Part shown: positions 23,533-33,990 of the stretch, one piece after another
Layout of the letters: every line of letters begins with the position of its first letter
How positions within the stretch are numbered: position 1 is the first letter of the stretch
NCBI GenBank assembly: GCA_015832175.1
Contig: WJXW01000001.1
Span: 2,852,001-2,916,000 of the forward strand
DNA length: 64,000 bases
Direction of reading: 5' to 3'
DNA from: Paraphaeosphaeria minitans
Taxonomy: Eukaryota; Ascomycota; Dothideomycetes; Pleosporales; Didymosphaeriaceae
Position numbers and translations under genes: made by a program
The notes under the pieces: generated by a model
The model's input: only the letters and a program-made list of their open reading frames with translations
Told to the model about the DNA's origin: nothing
Databases searched by the model: none

Positions 23533-24545
23533 CTAGGCTCAGCGACCTTGTCGAGCTCATCCTCGGGGATGTTGTTCAAGGTGATGTGGAGATGAAGACG
23601 TGACATTGCGGCCCGCCTCAAAACCACATCTCTAGAGAAAGTTCCCAACCCATTTCACAGCTTCGGTGTATTAGGCAATCGAAGATATTTCAGAGAATTC
23701 TGCAAGTACACAATAGCATACGCGTGCTATCTCTCGTAAAGCTCCTGGACGAAAAGTTGAGTACCAGCGATAGCGCGAAAGAGTGACGCAGTGTTCGATT
23801 GTTTTAACCTTAGGCTGACAACCTGCTGTATGCAGCTATCCATGTTCAGACTGCAATACCCGCTATGGTTACACGGTCACCCACAACATATCCGGTCCCA
23901 TTCTTCGCCAGCTGGCGATTCAAATTTCGGTAGAGACGATGTGTCTCATTGAAATAACGGTCGATGGGATACTTGAGCTTCTCCAGGGCAAACCCTGTGT
24001 AAATAAATCATGAGCTGGTTGCGTCTCTGAGAAGTTGCTCTTTGACGCTGTAATCTACGAGGAAAATGATTTGCCTGACCCTGTATGGGTCCGAAGCCAC
24101 CCATCTGCCACATGAGCTTTCCAATGATTGATATCTGAGGCTGCGAGTGTCACACAACAGCAAGACGTGCCCGATTGATAGTCTCCCAGTGCTCCCTGGT
24201 GGCATAAGGGTAAGAGATCTTGTGATTAGTATGATAGGCGGCGACGAGATGCAATAGAATAGCACCACTTTCAAAAATCTTGGTCTCGCGACCGCCCTCG
24301 CCCTTCGGCGAGGGCGGGAACGCGACCGTTGGGATCGATCTCCAGAAACCAGTGTTCATTTCGCTCATGCATACTGAAGTTTAGGGCCTCGACCTGAATG
24401 GTGTGTTGTCAATCGTGGCATATCGTGGTACCATGTTAGTCTTTAGACGTACCTTGCATTCAAGTCCAGCTTTTCTAAGGCGATAGAAGTCCTTGAGCCG
24501 TTGGGTGTGCCTTCGGTATAGAGCGTGATAATGAGTTACTGTTTC
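23533..24545 (-). pseudogene. Broken glutathione S-transferase (URE2-like family)
   Basis: Several pieces of one GST are seen in order on the minus strand. The thioredoxin-fold start is LIITLYTEGTPNGSRTSIAL (about 24537-24478). VEALNFSMHERNEHWFLEID and PNGRVPAL follow from 24393. Then come KIFESGAILLHLVAAY, ISYPYATREHWETIN, LMWQMGGFGPIQGQANHF, and the helical domain ALEKLKYPIDRYFNETHRLY and GTGYVVGDRVTIAGIA. Disabling features: a TAA just before LIITLYTEG, a frame mismatch at the first exon junction, a frame shift at about 24300 inside an 11-bp-arm palindrome, and loss of the rest of the C-terminal domain after about 23865. The left boundary is uncertain; the minus-strand stop at 23533 may belong to it. 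Intact members conjugate glutathione to electrophiles in the cytosol. Confidence 0.6.
24292..24317. repeat. Perfect inverted repeat, 11-bp arms, CTTC loop
   Basis: CCGCCCTCGCC at 24292-24302 pairs perfectly with GGCGAGGGCGG at 24307-24317, around the 4-nt loop CTTC. It is much more GC-rich than its surroundings and coincides with the frame shift in the GST relic. Confidence 0.85.
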
Positions 24546-24744
24546 TCTTTGGGGATTTTTCAGCCTGTGGAAACTGAAAATTAGGAAATTATGAGGAAGA
24601 GTAAATTGTGTGTAGTGTGTGTTGGACGAGTTTCTTTAGCCTTAAAATGGGAATCCCGAAACAATATGTACTCGACTTGGGCGCACGTTGCTACTTGCGC
24701 CTCTAAGTTCCTTGATTTTCTCACACCAACTTCAGACAATTTGT

Positions 24745-24897
24745 TTAGCGCTTCCAGCTCTCCTTAGAAGCATCGGCTCCCTGGGTCTTGATATCTTGCG
24801 TTCAAGCGGAATAAACACTCTGGAGCTTGGCTTCGGATGTTGAAGCGGCTGTAGCAAGGCCAATGAGGGTCGAGAGAAGAGCGATGTTGAACTTTAT
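24745..24897 (-). pseudogene. Broken small secreted protein gene
   Basis: If the ATA at 24897-24895 is read as a lost ATG (its context is ACC ATA AAG), the frame gives a clear signal peptide: KFNIALLSTLIGLATAA. A mature part of about 30 residues follows and ends at TAA (24747-24745). It contains one in-frame TGA (24804-24802) at a position where CGA (Arg) would restore the frame. Both lesions are C:G to T:A changes. The product would have been about 50 aa with no cysteine in the mature part. The family is not recognised. Confidence 0.45.
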
Positions 24898-26840
24898 GGT
24901 AGCGATTGATATCTCAATTTCGGAAGGGCTTCTTCAAGAGTCTGCTGATGAAGCGAGCTGGTTGTTTGATGCCATCCGTCTCCTCTCCTTCTCCTGTGTA
25001 GAAAGCCCACATCGTCCAGCCCGTCCGGACGAGGTCTCGACTGCCACATAAAAAAACGCACCAATACGCCTAGCGCATTTCATGAAGCCATCATAATGGC
25101 ATCTTCGTGAGCCCTCGCTAATACATTTCCCATCTGTGTGTTGGGCGTTGTCTGACTTGCTGCCTTCGTCGGACCCACTACTACGTGCTTATAAAACTTG
25201 TGTGCTTCGCCATTACACTAACTATCGTTGACTTGAATAAGTAGCTTTGCCTCGGAGAGCCTGACTTTGGTCAATTACCGATACGATTCTTCTTGAAATA
25301 CAACTCAGTACTTCGAGAATGCGGTGGAGAAACAGCGTTCACGCGGCCGACAAGGGCTGCGAACCGGCCGAGAACCCCAATATGTGAGGAAGAGGGACTC
25401 GCACACCCGTGGAGCTTAGCGACTTGGCTGCGAATTGATAGTCGAACGGTATGAGTGCTTCGCTATGCAATGCGATACGTTCTAGTTTCAATATACGTGT
25501 CATTAACAGATGTAATCCTGCAAATATACCCGTATTTGGGTGCAACTATCGAGTGGTACAGATCAATTAGTGTACGGCTGAGAACATTCGAGGCGTTGAA
25601 CACGAGACACCCTGTTACACTTGTGAGTATTGAAGACAGGTCCCATCATTTCAACTTTACTTATGAAACCATGACAAGACAATAAATCTTCCCGCATTCT
25701 TTGGGGCCGTAGCGGGTCCCATTTCATATCGTTGACAAGCCTCTTGAATAGGCGGTATCATATCGAGAAGTTCCTATATTCCTTATCGAGGTTTCGATAT
25801 TTCCATGTGAAGTCCCATTGGGATTCAAAGTCCCTGAACATTGTAACGATCGCATGTCCTAGAAGCATTTGATCCTCGCGCCATTCGTGAGACATTCCAG
25901 CGTTCAAGCTTTGGAATAGTGTACTATTCTGGTCAATGTAGATTATGCACAGGCAATTTTAGAGTGCAGCTTGCATAGGATGGCGTGGAATCTGACACGT
26001 AGAATATTGACTTCGACGTGAAGTTGTAGAATGGAAGAGTGAGCTGCAGTATCTTCGATCGCCGAAACGAGGCCCCACGGGTTGCTGGGGCGAGCTGCTA
26101 GCGCATGAGAAATCCAAAACTGACAATGACTCGCGGGAGCGATTTGTAAATTGGGCTCGTTGTCCCTGAGGGCTTTCCTTGCGCAGAGCGATGTCGCTTA
26201 CCTAACCTGATGCAGCACTCACTCTTGCTGGCGCGATGGCTTGGGGATATCTTTCAGAAAGCGAATTAGCAAGGCGGCTGTCCACACCTATGTTGACGTG
26301 TCTGGCCAACTTGTCGCCCACATGTGTGTTAATAGGTAGCACTGGCCTGGAACTGTTTTCCCCTTGCAGTGGGGCTCATCGGGGTGAGGAAATATACCGG
26401 ACGTATCGATACTGGCGAGGATTCTTACTAAGAGAGTCCGGTTTTTTTTCTCATCCAGTGTGGCTCGATTGTCCTGCTGACCAATTTCCCACTGCCGCCC
26501 GACCCTCAACCGAGGCTTATACAATCATATGGAGGATCGCAGGTTCGACACTGTTCATTGCGCAACAAGTGCTGCTTTGATCCACCATTTGTTTGTCAGC
26601 GCGACCGAATTGTAGAGGGCTTCCTCCGAATAGCTCTTTCGGGATAGTGAGCCGTTGTTTTGTGTGGCAGCAACCGACGGAAGCTTTCATAAGCATTGTA
26701 GCAGGGAAAATTTACCACGATGCCTTCGCGAAGTAAGAGGAGCCCACAGCCATGCTGTTCCCTTCGTATGTATATAAGGCATTCTCTCGAAAAGCCTTTG
26801 TAGTTTAATCTCTATCATCCACATACAACACACCTTCATC
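24898..26840. other. Gene-poor region before the alcohol dehydrogenase
   Basis: I find no gene. The longest frame (about 26236-26580, plus, 114 codons) has no likeness. The last 80 bp before 26841 are the likely ADH promoter and leader: a TATATAA at about 26770 and a CA-rich leader (CATACAACACACCTTCATC) directly before the ATG. Confidence 0.45.
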
Positions 26841-27890
26841 ATGTCAGTAACATACAACGTCATCAAGGGCTCTGCCAGCAAAAAGCTCGTCGAAAGCAGC
26901 GTATCTGCGCAGCTCGAGTCTCATCAGGTCTATATCGAAACCACTCACTCCGGTCTATGTGGTACAGATGAGCATTTCCTTGGCGCAGACCAAGCCCTTG
27001 GACATGAGGGAGTTGGTATTGTCCGCCAAGTGGGCCAAGGAGTAAAATCGGTCAAAGTCGGTCAACGTGTCGGCTTCGGGTATACCCACGAAGTCTGTGC
27101 CAACTGCGATAACTGTTCTCAAGGCAAGCCGCGCTATTTCTAGTGTCATTTGGAATCATGCTAATTTTGAACAGGCTGGGACCAATTCTGCCGAGACCAG
27201 AAGCAATATGGAACCCACGACTTCGACAACGGTACTTTCGGTTCCGGCGCTGTATGGGACGAGAAATGCGTCTACCCCATTCCTGAAGGCTACGATTCTG
27301 CCAATGCAGCTCCGCTCATGTGTGCTGGAGCTACAGTCTGGACTATCCTGAGCAAATACGGAGTCGCTGCACGAGACCGTGTTGCCATCATGGGTATCGG
27401 CGGCCTCGGACATTTGGCCATCAAGCTTGCCGCTGCCATGGGATGCCACGTCGTCGTCCTTTCCAGTTCCGAAAGCAAGAGGCAAGAAGCAATGGATTAT
27501 GGCGCATCCGAATTCCATGTATTCCGATCCGGGGAGAAACCCGTTGATACCATTGCCCCCATCAAGCACTTGCTTATGTGCGGCAGTGGTGGTGTCGACT
27601 ACACGAGCATCATCCCTCTTATGGACACTCACGGCGCTATCTATCCTCTTACCGTTGCCTTCGAGCCGTCGCCCATCCCACTTCTCGAGCTTGTCTTCAA
27701 GGGCATCAGGATCCAAGGCTCCCTCGTCGCATCCCGCGATACCATGCGCAGCCTCCTCGAGTTTGCTGCGCGGAAAAACATTACTCCCACGATCCAGACC
27801 TACCCTATGAATATCAAGGGAATCGAGACAGCCATGCAGGACTTGCGGGACGGAAAGGTTCGGTACAGAGCGGTTCTCGTCCGCGAGTAG
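26841..27890 (+). CDS. Zinc-dependent alcohol dehydrogenase (NADP-type, cinnamyl-alcohol-dehydrogenase-like MDR)
   Basis: Two exons: 26841-27123 and 27175-27890, 332 aa. The catalytic zinc region is visible as SGLCGTDEHF (Cys) and LGHEGVGIVRQVG (His-Glu). The structural zinc loop has four cysteines, CANCDNCSQGWDQFC, and is only complete when the exons are joined; this confirms the intron with its GC donor (CAAG|GCAAGC). The nucleotide-binding motif is IMGIGGLGHLAIKLAAAMG (GxGxxG). The layout matches medium-chain NADP-dependent alcohol dehydrogenases that reduce aldehydes. It is slightly shorter than the usual 350-360 aa; the stretch around VFRSGEKPVDTIAPIKHLLM lacks some of the usual spacer. 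The gene stands alone between a gene-poor region and a convergent phosphatase gene. The true substrate is unknown. Confidence 0.9.
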
Positions 27891-30324
27891 ACAAAGAGAT
27901 GCTTCCTGTACCTTTATTATATCCCCAGCATAGACGAATTTTCTTCATGATATCAGTTCACGGCCATATTTCGATCAATTAAACCCCAATCACATCATGT
28001 TGATGAACTGTGCGAAGATTGATATAAATGTGGTGCTGCTTCTTACTCCCAAATATAACGGGCACACCGTGTCATGAGACAGCTATTCAACCTTTTTCTT
28101 GCCTGCAGCACGTATCAAACATCACGGAGATGGCGAGAATCATCATCACCACAATTGGGGGACGCAGCTATAAAGTCAGAATCAACACTCACCAAGTGAT
28201 ATCTTGATGCTGTCAAGCGTCATAATCTCCTACACAAGCTCGCAAGGGTGGTCTCATCACCATCACCATCTTTCCCAGGTTATCACATACCATCAGTGTA
28301 CAAACGATCGTACTGGTCTTTCGACTTCTGTCTCACCACATTTGTCAGCCGCGAGGAACTTGAAACGATGTTGCGACGCGTGATGGGGTTGTTGGAAGGA
28401 AAATACCATGACCTTCTTTGTTATACCTGCCTGGCTTGTTGTCTCGCACACAAAGAAAACTGCAATCTCTCGACCACCTGCTCGTCGATGTGGGTTAGCG
28501 ACCAATTTGCACATACTCATGAATATGATGCTTACCATCTTCCCCATGCTTCGGGCATAAACGATCGGCATTTCTCTGCTTAAAAGTCTCTCCACACCTC
28601 TTTGCCCTCGAGCACGAATACCTCCCGCCGCCCTTGTAATGCTGCTGGAGGATCAAGATCTGCTCCTCCACATCTCACCTCACGCACGAGGACTAAGAAC
28701 AGTGCGTGTGCAGACGCATGACGTTTTGGTACTAAAATCACTCAGCTCTACCATGGCGCGTTCCCTCTCCTACACTTCCTCAAAATACCAAATCATTCAC
28801 TGCATGCCGCAGTAAAAACAAAACCACCACTTCCACTGCCTTCAACAACGTGATCGACGGGACGATGGCTTTGCCGCGTTCCTTTGCTTGCGCAGGTCAC
28901 CTCGTGCTTCCAAACCTCTCGACGGAAAAGGAGAGACGGAAAGTGAGACCATCATGCCACGCACCTCTAGACCGTGGTGATGATCAACACATACACTCGC
29001 GCCTCCACCGCTCCACGAGAAGCAACGTGTCCAGAATTCTCGCTCTTCACTTGTCTTCGCAGCCTCTTGAGGACCCGACAGGGCCAACAGAACCGTAGAT
29101 GGCGCCTCTGGACCAGAAAGAACAAGACTCGTCTGAATGTGTTTGTGTGCGCCGTGCTTGCGTTTGAAATGCGCACACATTGCGCGTCCAAGCCAAAAAA
29201 AAAGGGATGGCGATATTCAATGCCAGATCCGCGCTCTCTTGCCGTCCGGTGTACTACCACCTAGCCATCAACAAAAAGAACGATTCCAGTGTCACCTGTG
29301 AACGTAGTCGTAATCGCTCGCACAAAGCGCCAAGCACAAAACGCAGTACGTGTATAGATTTTCAATCCATCTACACTGGCCCCTAATAACCTTTCCAAAC
29401 CAGGGGACTTCCAAAACGAGCCCTGCGGCCCTTGTGCTTCCGACCAATCAATCAGTCCATCCGATTCCAAAGCAAAAAGGCACATACTCCAAGGCAATCC
29501 AAAGCCCATCAAATCAGTCCCGTGAGACTATGAATGCGCGATCCCATGAAAAAAGCGGTCAAAAGCAACGGAAAACGACATAAGAGATGCAAGACTGCTG
29601 ACCACCCGTTGCGCCCAAGCTAATCCTGCGCACCGTATGTACAGGTCGGAGGTTGAGAAGCGCACTCGAGCTGGTGCGTCTTCTGTGCTCGCCGTAGCGT
29701 AGCGTAACTTCGTAAAAAAGAAAACAGGTGTGCAAGTAAGAGAGATCATGTGAGAGTATGTGATGGGCAGGAGAGGTACAGAGAATGTTTGGTGTGTAGG
29801 ATATGAGTGTGTGAAAGGCGTAATGAGCGTGGTGTAGGTTCGCGTGTACTAGAAACTAGAGACTAGAACATTAAGTGAGGGTGCATACGGTACCTCCGCT
29901 ATGCCTCCGAAAAGATAACCATTGAAGAAGGAGAAAAGGCAGGAAACAAGGAAGATTCCTGATCGCGCTATACGCAAGCAGTGTCACACGGTCCGTGCTG
30001 CGTGCACGCAGCTCGCATGAGGATGGCACCAAGACCGGGTAGTTTTGGCGTGTTGTTCAATCCGTGCTTAGGACCGGAAAGATTTGCATGTCGGTTGGTG
30101 GCTTGGGGCCAACGCTTTAGGACTGGTGCACTGTTTCCCAGCACAAGTGTGTTGTCGACTCGGGAATTGAGCTACCATTCCCTCCTTCAGCGACATATCC
30201 TGCCAGAAGATCGTGACAGCCTAGTTGACTCCGAGCTCGGCACGTCTTCAAGGTTGGTATCCAACATAAAATGTATGAAAGCCAACCTGGGTTGGTTCTG
30301 GATAGCGTTCGCGAGACTATCTTC
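27891..30324. other. 2.4-kb convergent intergenic region
   Basis: This is bounded by the 3' ends of the ADH (plus) and phosphatase (minus) genes. I see no confident gene. A short zinc-finger-like coding relic is listed separately at 28536-28670. Confidence 0.45.
28536..28670 (-). pseudogene. Possible zinc-finger-like exon or relic
   Basis: The minus strand reads EEQILILQQHYKGGGRYSCS and then RAKRCGETFKQRNADRLCPK followed by H. The ordered C...C...C-P-K-H spacing looks like a zinc-binding module, and a good GTAAGC donor follows at 28535. An in-frame TGA lies two codons upstream of the quoted start, and no start codon or second exon could be joined. It may be an exon of an unmodelled gene or a remnant. 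Confidence 0.25.
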
Positions 30325-33300
30325 TCAGAGGACATCCCAGATATTCCGCACAATGGGACTGCTGCCTGTCTGAACCGGGCTTCGTGGGTCTGCAACGAGC
30401 GACTTCTGTGGTGTCCACTGGTGCTTCTCTGTCCACTCGGTACGATTCTGGCCATCCTTCACAGTCTCATTCGAGGATGCTGGGCTGACTTCATCGGTCG
30501 GGGATTGGAGGTCGAAATGGAACGGATTGCGTGTGAATTCTTCTGCACGTGGCGACAGCAGGGCATCCAGGTCATCGACAGTCTGCGTAGGCTGCGGCGC
30601 CACCTTAGGTAGCATCGCCTCCATCTCGGTCTGTAGCTTGTGCAGCTTTCGCTGCTCTCTGAGATTGGGTGAAGAGAATCGCGACCTGAGTCCAGCTTGC
30701 TTGGATGGAGTTGATAGGAACGCTTGACTTGGAGACTGTGGTGAGGCTGGAGGCTCTTGTCCGGAAGTCTTCAACGTTGGTAGAGGACTCTCTGAGAACG
30801 AGATGTCATGCGTGGGACTAACACTGTCAATGCGAGTGTCAAACTCTCCGCTCTTTGGGCGGGTGAAGGGGGTTGTTTGAATACCCGGGGGTGCTTGTGC
30901 AGTACCGTTCAATGAAGCGAATCCGTTGACGCTCTCGGGCTGAGCAAGATGCGATGGGGGAAGAATTGCTTGGAATGACGGCCGGCGAGCCTCGGCCTCG
31001 ACCTCCGCTTCCTGTTGGGCAAAGCTATGGTGCTTTAAAATATTGGGAGGGAACTCAAAGCGTCTTGGAGATGCTAGGCCAAACGGGTCTTCGTCTGCCA
31101 CTCTAGGCTTCAGCGGTGTCATGTGGAACTCAGTCGCCCGCGGAGAGATCAGTTCTTGTTCTACTATGTCCGTCTCCTGCCTAAAGACATCTGAGGGGAA
31201 TTCGGTGCGGACCGGAGAGATGATTTCGCTCTCGTTTCGGTCCCTAGAATCCGGCGCGAAAACAGGCATTCTGATAGTCGAGTCCGAAGCACGGTTGTAG
31301 CGTGCTTCGTATGACTCGGGCGTCTCCTCCTCGGGTACATGAGAAACGCTGAACTCAAAAGTCCTAGGAGATAAAGGCGGGGGCGGAGGCGAGTCGGATC
31401 TTGAGTATGGGTCCAAGTCGTAACCCTTTGGCCATGGATTAAGATTGAACTCCGGTTTCGCAGGCGATCTAAGTGGAACATCTAGCGCATGGTCCGGGCA
31501 TAGAGACGGGAAGTTGAAGTTTGCAACAGCCGGAGACCGTAAAGGCAAGTCGCGAGAAAGGTCCTGGGCGAGAGAAGGTACACTGAAAGATGCTACAGCC
31601 GGAGACCTCAAAGGCAAGTCGTAATCTTGGGAGGGAGCCAGGTTGAAGGTCGCAACCGCAGGAGACCGTAGAGGCAAGTCCTGGTCCTGGGAGGGAGGGA
31701 CGAGGCTGCTGGCATTTGGTGAAGTCTGCGGTCTTTCGAGTTTGAGGTTACTCTCTTCTGATCTGAGATGCAACTGGCGGGAGAAGTTTGGCACATGTTG
31801 TGGTTTGAGGCCTGCCTCATGCTCACTTAGCTGTGCCTGCACCTCTTCTGTCAGGGGCTGTGCATTCTCGACGGCCGAAGAATCGTTGTCGGTTATGGCT
31901 AATAACGGTACAATGTGGCCTTTGGGGTCGACATGTGGGGTGGCGGGCGGTGACGATTTGGGTGAAAGGTCGAAATGCGTCTGGCTCGCTGCCCATGATT
32001 GACGGAATCCAGGGGAGAAAAGCGAAGAACCTGATGGCGCAGATAAGGGTCCGGGTGATATCGCCATCATGTTACCAGTACTGGCGCGTTGCGAATTCAT
32101 ATCGGTCTCAGGCGGCAAAGGCGCGGTGCGAGGTGTTCGCGGGCCGGTGGGCATGCTTCTATCGAAGGGAGAATGTCGGTTTGTGGCCATCGATACACCT
32201 GTGGGGAGGCCTGCCGATCGCCTGCCGAATCCTGGGTTGAACGACCGGCTCTCGTTGGCTTTGAGCAATCCATTTCGGAACTCTTGGAGCTGCATGATGA
32301 GGTTCATGTTGGGCCCTATCCATTTGCTTCGCTTCTTGACAATGTCATACCCTTCTTGAACACTCATTCCCGGGTTCTTATACAGGCCGTAGGCAACGAT
32401 CAGGCTAGCAGAGCGGCTGACACCGCACTGGCAGTGGACAAGAACGCGCTTGCCTTGCTGCACTCGCTCGTCCATAGTCTTCACCAGTCTGTACAGGTCA
32501 GACACGATGTCAGTGTTGTGTTCCCATAGCATGTGGATGTACTCCGGTGTTTTCTGCGCCTTCCCGTTAATCACATACTCAGAGGGATGGACAGTATCAA
32601 GCAGAGGCGTAGCTTTCGGCGTTGTAGGTGTGCTGTGCTGCTGGTCGGAAGATGACTTCCTGTCCAGGATGGACGCAAAGTCAGGATTCTCCGCAGGCGG
32701 GCCGTCTAGTCGGCGAGCGTCGATGTCTTTCTGGGATTCAGACGGCGCGGTAAAAGGGTTCTTGACCTCGCTGGCTACATTGACGATCACATCAAAGGTG
32801 CAGGCTTGTTCCGCAGTCGGCTCGAAGTACAGGAAGACGCCCTCGGGGTAGATCTGAATGGGCCCATTCGGGTACGCTGCAGGCTTCTCTTCTCGCGACT
32901 GGGGAATGTCAAAATTGGGCTCTTGCTCCTCCTCTTCCTCCATCTCATACGGAACTTCTGACAGTCCACGAGCGTTTGGCTTGACGGGACGAAGAATCGG
33001 TAGTTGCATTCCATTCTTTGGGCCCACAGCAGATGAGCATATAGGTAATGAGGGAGACGACTGAAAGTGACGAAGCGCTGGGCGATTGAACGACGGCGTT
33101 GATGGAATGACCAATCGCATAGGCTTGTTCTCTTGGCTTCCGGGGGTCGATATGGTCAAGCTCAGGTTAGACGGTCGCCGCCGTGGGGGCGTCGGGGGCT
33201 TGATGAACAAGGGCGAGGGAGGTGCCGAGCTGTTCTTTTCCAGCTTCTCCACTGCCGGAAGAGATGCCGTGGGGTTCACGCGCAGGTTGCCTAGCGACGT

Positions 33301-33990
33301 GGAAGTGTTGATCCCGAGATTCTTCAAGTTGCGGGGTTTCTTCGCGGGCGTTGTCGGTCTCTGCAGCTCGAAGAAGGTACTCGGTGACGACTCTTGCGAA
33401 CCATTGTCGGTCCTGCGCGACCGGAAATCAGCCACGAAGGACGTCGCAGTCTTTGCAATTGGGGACTCGGGCGACGGGCCGGGTGATGGATCTGTTACCG
33501 AAGAAGAGTCCATGGTGGATATTGTCGTTGTGGGCGAGTTGTCCGACGAGGCAGTCGAAGTGCTGTCCCGGCTGTCGCGATGGATGTGGAACGAAGAGAA
33601 TGGGATTGCGCTCCCACTCGTGTGCGGCCTGGTTATTGTGCCATGTGCACATGTGCCGTCTGCGCTGGGCAATGGTTTCAGGTGGGTGTTGTGTGCGTCT
33701 TCTCCAAAAACCGCGCCAAACGAGGGCATCGCATCGGACCTCGGACTTGTTTGCATGCTGGGTCTGCGGGCTCCGTCAGGCGGCCCCGACCTGGGCGAGC
33801 GACTGTTTGTTCTAGTAGGCCACGGTGGTAGACTGGACGTGTAGTGCGGAGGGGTCTGGCACGGAGGTGTGCGTTTGAGCCGTTTCGAAGCGAAGCAATA
33901 ATTAGATGTCTGAAGTGCCTTTTTGCGTGAAGCACCGTTAGCATTATGAGAAACTAACACGATTGCCATGTCGCGAAGTCGGCATGGCAT
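30325..33990 (-). CDS. Dual-specificity protein phosphatase, MAPK phosphatase (Msg5-like)
   Basis: A single open frame of 1221 codons. The signature HCQCGVSRS (HCX5R, about residue 519) sits in RVLVHCQCGVSRSASLIVAY, preceded by the general-acid region and followed by YDIVKKRSKWIGPNMNLIMQ. This is a DSP catalytic domain of about 200 residues (about 380-590). It is flanked by long disordered regions, as in yeast Msg5, which dephosphorylates MAP kinases. Upstream, KKPRNLKNLGINTS fits a MAPK D-docking motif (basic cluster plus hydrophobic pair). Downstream, nine SPx4F motifs and two FxFP motifs stand between 30537 and 31668. The start is uncertain: ATG 33990 is first in frame, but the in-frame ATGs at MQTSPRSDAMPSF (about 33760 and 33733) look more protein-like, and an upstream intron is possible. 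No interruption is seen. Confidence 0.88.
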   Translation of the reverse strand: MPCRLRDMAIVLVSHNANGASRKKALQTSNYCFASKRLKRTPPCQTPPHYTSSLPPWPTRTNSRSPRSGPPDGARRPSMQTSPRSDAMPSFGAVFGEDAHNTHLKPLPSADGTCAHGTITRPHTSGSAIPFSSFHIHRDSRDSTSTASSDNSPTTTISTMDSSSVTDPSPGPSPESPIAKTATSFVADFRSRRTDNGSQESSPSTFFELQRPTTPAKKPRNLKNLGINTSTSLGNLRVNPTASLPAVEKLEKNSSAPPSPLFIKPPTPPRRRPSNLSLTISTPGSQENKPMRLVIPSTPSFNRPALRHFQSSPSLPICSSAVGPKNGMQLPILRPVKPNARGLSEVPYEMEEEEEQEPNFDIPQSREEKPAAYPNGPIQIYPEGVFLYFEPTAEQACTFDVIVNVASEVKNPFTAPSESQKDIDARRLDGPPAENPDFASILDRKSSSDQQHSTPTTPKATPLLDTVHPSEYVINGKAQKTPEYIHMLWEHNTDIVSDLYRLVKTMDERVQQGKRVLVHCQCGVSRSASLIVAYGLYKNPGMSVQEGYDIVKKRSKWIGPNMNLIMQLQEFRNGLLKANESRSFNPGFGRRSAGLPTGVSMATNRHSPFDRSMPTGPRTPRTAPLPPETDMNSQRASTGNMMAISPGPLSAPSGSSLFSPGFRQSWAASQTHFDLSPKSSPPATPHVDPKGHIVPLLAITDNDSSAVENAQPLTEEVQAQLSEHEAGLKPQHVPNFSRQLHLRSEESNLKLERPQTSPNASSLVPPSQDQDLPLRSPAVATFNLAPSQDYDLPLRSPAVASFSVPSLAQDLSRDLPLRSPAVANFNFPSLCPDHALDVPLRSPAKPEFNLNPWPKGYDLDPYSRSDSPPPPPLSPRTFEFSVSHVPEEETPESYEARYNRASDSTIRMPVFAPDSRDRNESEIISPVRTEFPSDVFRQETDIVEQELISPRATEFHMTPLKPRVADEDPFGLASPRRFEFPPNILKHHSFAQQEAEVEAEARRPSFQAILPPSHLAQPESVNGFASLNGTAQAPPGIQTTPFTRPKSGEFDTRIDSVSPTHDISFSESPLPTLKTSGQEPPASPQSPSQAFLSTPSKQAGLRSRFSSPNLREQRKLHKLQTEMEAMLPKVAPQPTQTVDDLDALLSPRAEEFTRNPFHFDLQSPTDEVSPASSNETVKDGQNRTEWTEKHQWTPQKSLVADPRSPVQTGSSPIVRNIWDVL

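Noticed and set aside
26541..26553. GGTTCGACAC as a tRNA B box
   Set aside because: No matching A box or acceptor stem could be folded around it; no other tRNA-like B box was found by eye.
21747..26840. Transposable element in the gene-poor region
   Set aside because: I saw no transposase or reverse transcriptase motifs, no long terminal repeats and no clear terminal inverted repeats.
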